Shown: piece after piece, positions 34,123 to 35,469 of the stretch
Numbering within the stretch: position 1 is the stretch's first letter
How the letters are laid out: every line of letters begins with the position of its first letter
Assembly (NCBI GenBank): GCA_016210985.1
Contig: JACQTD010000007.1
Location: 1 to 35,469 of the forward strand
Direction: 5' to 3'
DNA from: Acidobacteriota bacterium
Lineage (GTDB): Bacteria > Acidobacteriota > Blastocatellia > HR10 > JACQTD01
Length of the DNA: 35,469 nucleotides
Program-made: the position numbers and the translations under genes
The notes under the pieces: model-generated
What the model saw: the letters and a program-made list of their open reading frames with translations, nothing else
What the model was told of the DNA's origin: nothing
The model's database searches: none

Positions 34123-34977
34123 CTAGCGCTTCCCGACCAACTCCTCAATTTCAAAACGGTAGCTGGCTACCAGTCTTGACGACTTAGCCCCCTCGTTCAC
34201 TTCGTTCACCGCGAGCTCGTACCGGCCCACCGGGAAGAGGCTGCGAGGGCAGGTCAAGAGGAAATTCCCCAGCTCATCCTGCGGCCGTGCCTGCTTCTCA
34301 TCAGCCACCACCCGACCTTGACTATCTCGGATTTCCAATTCGTACGAGAACGCCGCGCTCATGTGAATGGGCACGAGAAAGGAGAGAGCGAACGCCTTAT
34401 CCTGCGGAGCCAATCGAACAACATTAGCGCGGGCCTCGCCACTGCGCTCAGCGGCATTAAGCTCGAAAGACTTGATGCTGGCAATCACCGGCATCGCTTC
34501 CTTGCTTTCGGCCGATTCCTTCACCGTGACTACTTCCCGGATCACCCGCGGCTCTCGCAAAAGGGTTGTCCATATCAAGTACCCAGTCGCCAGGAACAGG
34601 AGTGAATAGGCCAAGGCCGGATGCATCAAGACTCGCCTCAACCTCTCCAACAGAGTCGACCCCACGGCCGCCGGCGCGCTTCTCTGGTTGAGGAATGCCT
34701 CAAACCGCTTCCGAGACCGCTCAGCCACTTCCGGCCATTCGGGAGGCTCGCGTATTTCCTTGGTCTCGACCTCCTCGAATCGCTTCAACATTTCAAGGGC
34801 TAACTCGCAACTTCCGCATAGTCGGACGTGGGATTCAATGATCTCCCTCTCAGCGTGGGGTGATGAACCTTGCTGGAACGCGACCAATTCCTCATCGCTC
34901 GGACAGGCGCCGCGTTTCGCCCGCAGGTGACTGATGAAGTCCTGTTCCAGATCGGAGAGCGGTTCCCGTTCGCTCAT
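34123..34977 (-). CDS. Membrane-bound anti-sigma factor with zinc-finger-like motif
   Basis: This 284-residue protein starts at ATG 34977, overlapping the sigma gene stop by four bases. The N-terminal cytoplasmic part carries SHVRLCGSCE (HxxxCxxC of the ZAS anti-sigma domain, residues about 49-58). One membrane helix follows (LAYSLLFLATGYLIWTTLL, about 110-130), then a beta-rich outer domain (FSYELEIRDSQGRVVADE, FPVGRYELAVNEVNEG). The arrangement is that of sigma-sequestering membrane sensors. Overlap with the sigma gene supports coupled expression. Confidence 0.85.
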   Translation of the reverse strand: MSEREPLSDLEQDFISHLRAKRGACPSDEELVAFQQGSSPHAEREIIESHVRLCGSCELALEMLKRFEEVETKEIREPPEWPEVAERSRKRFEAFLNQRSAPAAVGSTLLERLRRVLMHPALAYSLLFLATGYLIWTTLLREPRVIREVVTVKESAESKEAMPVIASIKSFELNAAERSGEARANVVRLAPQDKAFALSFLVPIHMSAAFSYELEIRDSQGRVVADEKQARPQDELGNFLLTCPRSLFPVGRYELAVNEVNEGAKSSRLVASYRFEIEELVGKR

Positions 34978-35469
34978 CTCAGCCCCTTCCTCAACGCCTC
35001 TCGGGCAATTCGGAGGTATTTCTTCACCTCAGTCTCGCTATATCCTGTTCTCTCGGAGATCTCCTTGTAAGAATATCCTTCGAGGTAGAACATCAGCCAG
35101 CAACGCCGGGGACCTTCATCCATCGCAGCGAGTATTGCCTCAGCCTCACGAAAGAGATGAGTTGGCTGTGTCCTTCCGTTGTCGGGAATGTCGGGCATCT
35201 CTCCTGGTAGCAGTGGCCGCTTTCGCCTAATCCAACTGCGACATGAGTTTCGTGCGATCGTCGCGAGCCAGCGCGCGAAATTTACTCCGTCGCCTTTTCC
35301 ATCAAACCTCTCGATCGCCTCCAGGGCGTTGACGAACGTGTCGTGGGCTAAGTCTTCCGCTGAAGCGCTGTCCCTGAGCAACTTATTGCACACTTTATAG
35401 ATAGGTAGGTAATGCCGTTCATAGAGCAGGACAAACCACTTTCGGTCGCCGGTGCGCTGGTAACTCTCG
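34974..35469 (-). CDS. ECF sigma factor, 5' end outside the window
   Basis: The frame is open from 34974 to the right edge and upstream of the first in-window start codon, for example RKWFVLLYERHYLPIYKVCN K, so the gene is truncated by the window. Region 2 is recognisable (DSASAEDLAHDTFVNALEAI ERFDGKG, FARWLATIARNSCRSWIRRK RP), and so is region 4 (LEGYSYKEISERTGYSETEV KKYLRIAREALRK). The gene overlaps the anti-sigma gene and heads the operon. Its target promoters, presumably including its own, are outside the window. Confidence 0.9.
   Translation of the reverse strand, partial: ESYQRTGDRKWFVLLYERHYLPIYKVCNKLLRDSASAEDLAHDTFVNALEAIERFDGKGDGVNFARWLATIARNSCRSWIRRKRPLLPGEMPDIPDNGRTQPTHLFREAEAILAAMDEGPRRCWLMFYLEGYSYKEISERTGYSETEVKKYLRIAREALRKGLR

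Overview
The window looks like an accessory region of a soil-type bacterial chromosome, most probably Acidobacteriota. This is inferred from gene content only: a VIT/VWA – TPR/transpeptidase – SpoIID gene set, a HAF-repeat protein, a CHAT-TPR protein with its own ECF sigma and anti-sigma factors, and dispersed double-XRE genes. No rRNA, tRNA or CRISPR array was seen. The left part reads as high GC. Roughly 16-30 kb is visibly lower in GC and reads as acquired DNA.

Layout. (1) 1-491: a 59-bp tandem repeat and a stretch with no recognisable gene. (2) 492-3449: an intact periplasmic 5'-nucleotidase-like gene and a divergent MFS transporter. (3) 3556-10710: four consecutive minus-strand genes (propeller, VIT/VWA, TPR-transpeptidase, SpoIID/LytB) that all carry in-frame stops or frameshifts, while the genes on both sides are intact. 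(4) 10896-13615: an integrase-less integron cassette array (CALIN-like), read on the minus strand. It holds a toxin-antitoxin remnant, a RibD/DHFR-like cassette and a 1.68-kb two-gene cassette encoding a soluble Ser/Thr kinase and a partner protein. Two attC-like sites are visible. The inverse core of one matches the 5' end of its own cassette over 11 bases. (5) 13793-14330: truncated remnants of rsmE and comM next to a near-perfect 27-bp-arm inverted repeat.

(6) 14339-21866: a region that opens and closes with members of one dispersed double-XRE family. It contains a DUF2188/unknown gene pair, a tightly overlapping sigma factor – small helical protein – ImmA/IrrE protease operon, two unknown genes and a PD-(D/E)XK nuclease-like gene. 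It has the look of a defence or stress island. (7) 22219-28032: a lower-GC seven-gene operon with its own promoter: PurF-like phosphoribosyltransferase, glycerate-kinase-like protein, HAD, metallo-beta-lactamase fold protein, thymidylate-kinase-like protein, methyltransferase and a second HAD. It looks like a self-contained nucleotide- or sugar-phosphate-type metabolite pathway. It is followed by an IS21-like end remnant and a third XRE copy. This is my best candidate for an undescribed system. (8) 28867-35469: a membrane-anchored LRR protein, a HAF-repeat protein fused to an M23 peptidase domain, and a sigma / anti-sigma / CHAT-TPR operon that runs off the right edge.

The three XRE copies (14339, 21441, 28299) sit at the joints between modules, and remnants of truncated genes cluster around them. 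The window therefore reads as a hotspot where modules have been inserted and older genes have decayed.
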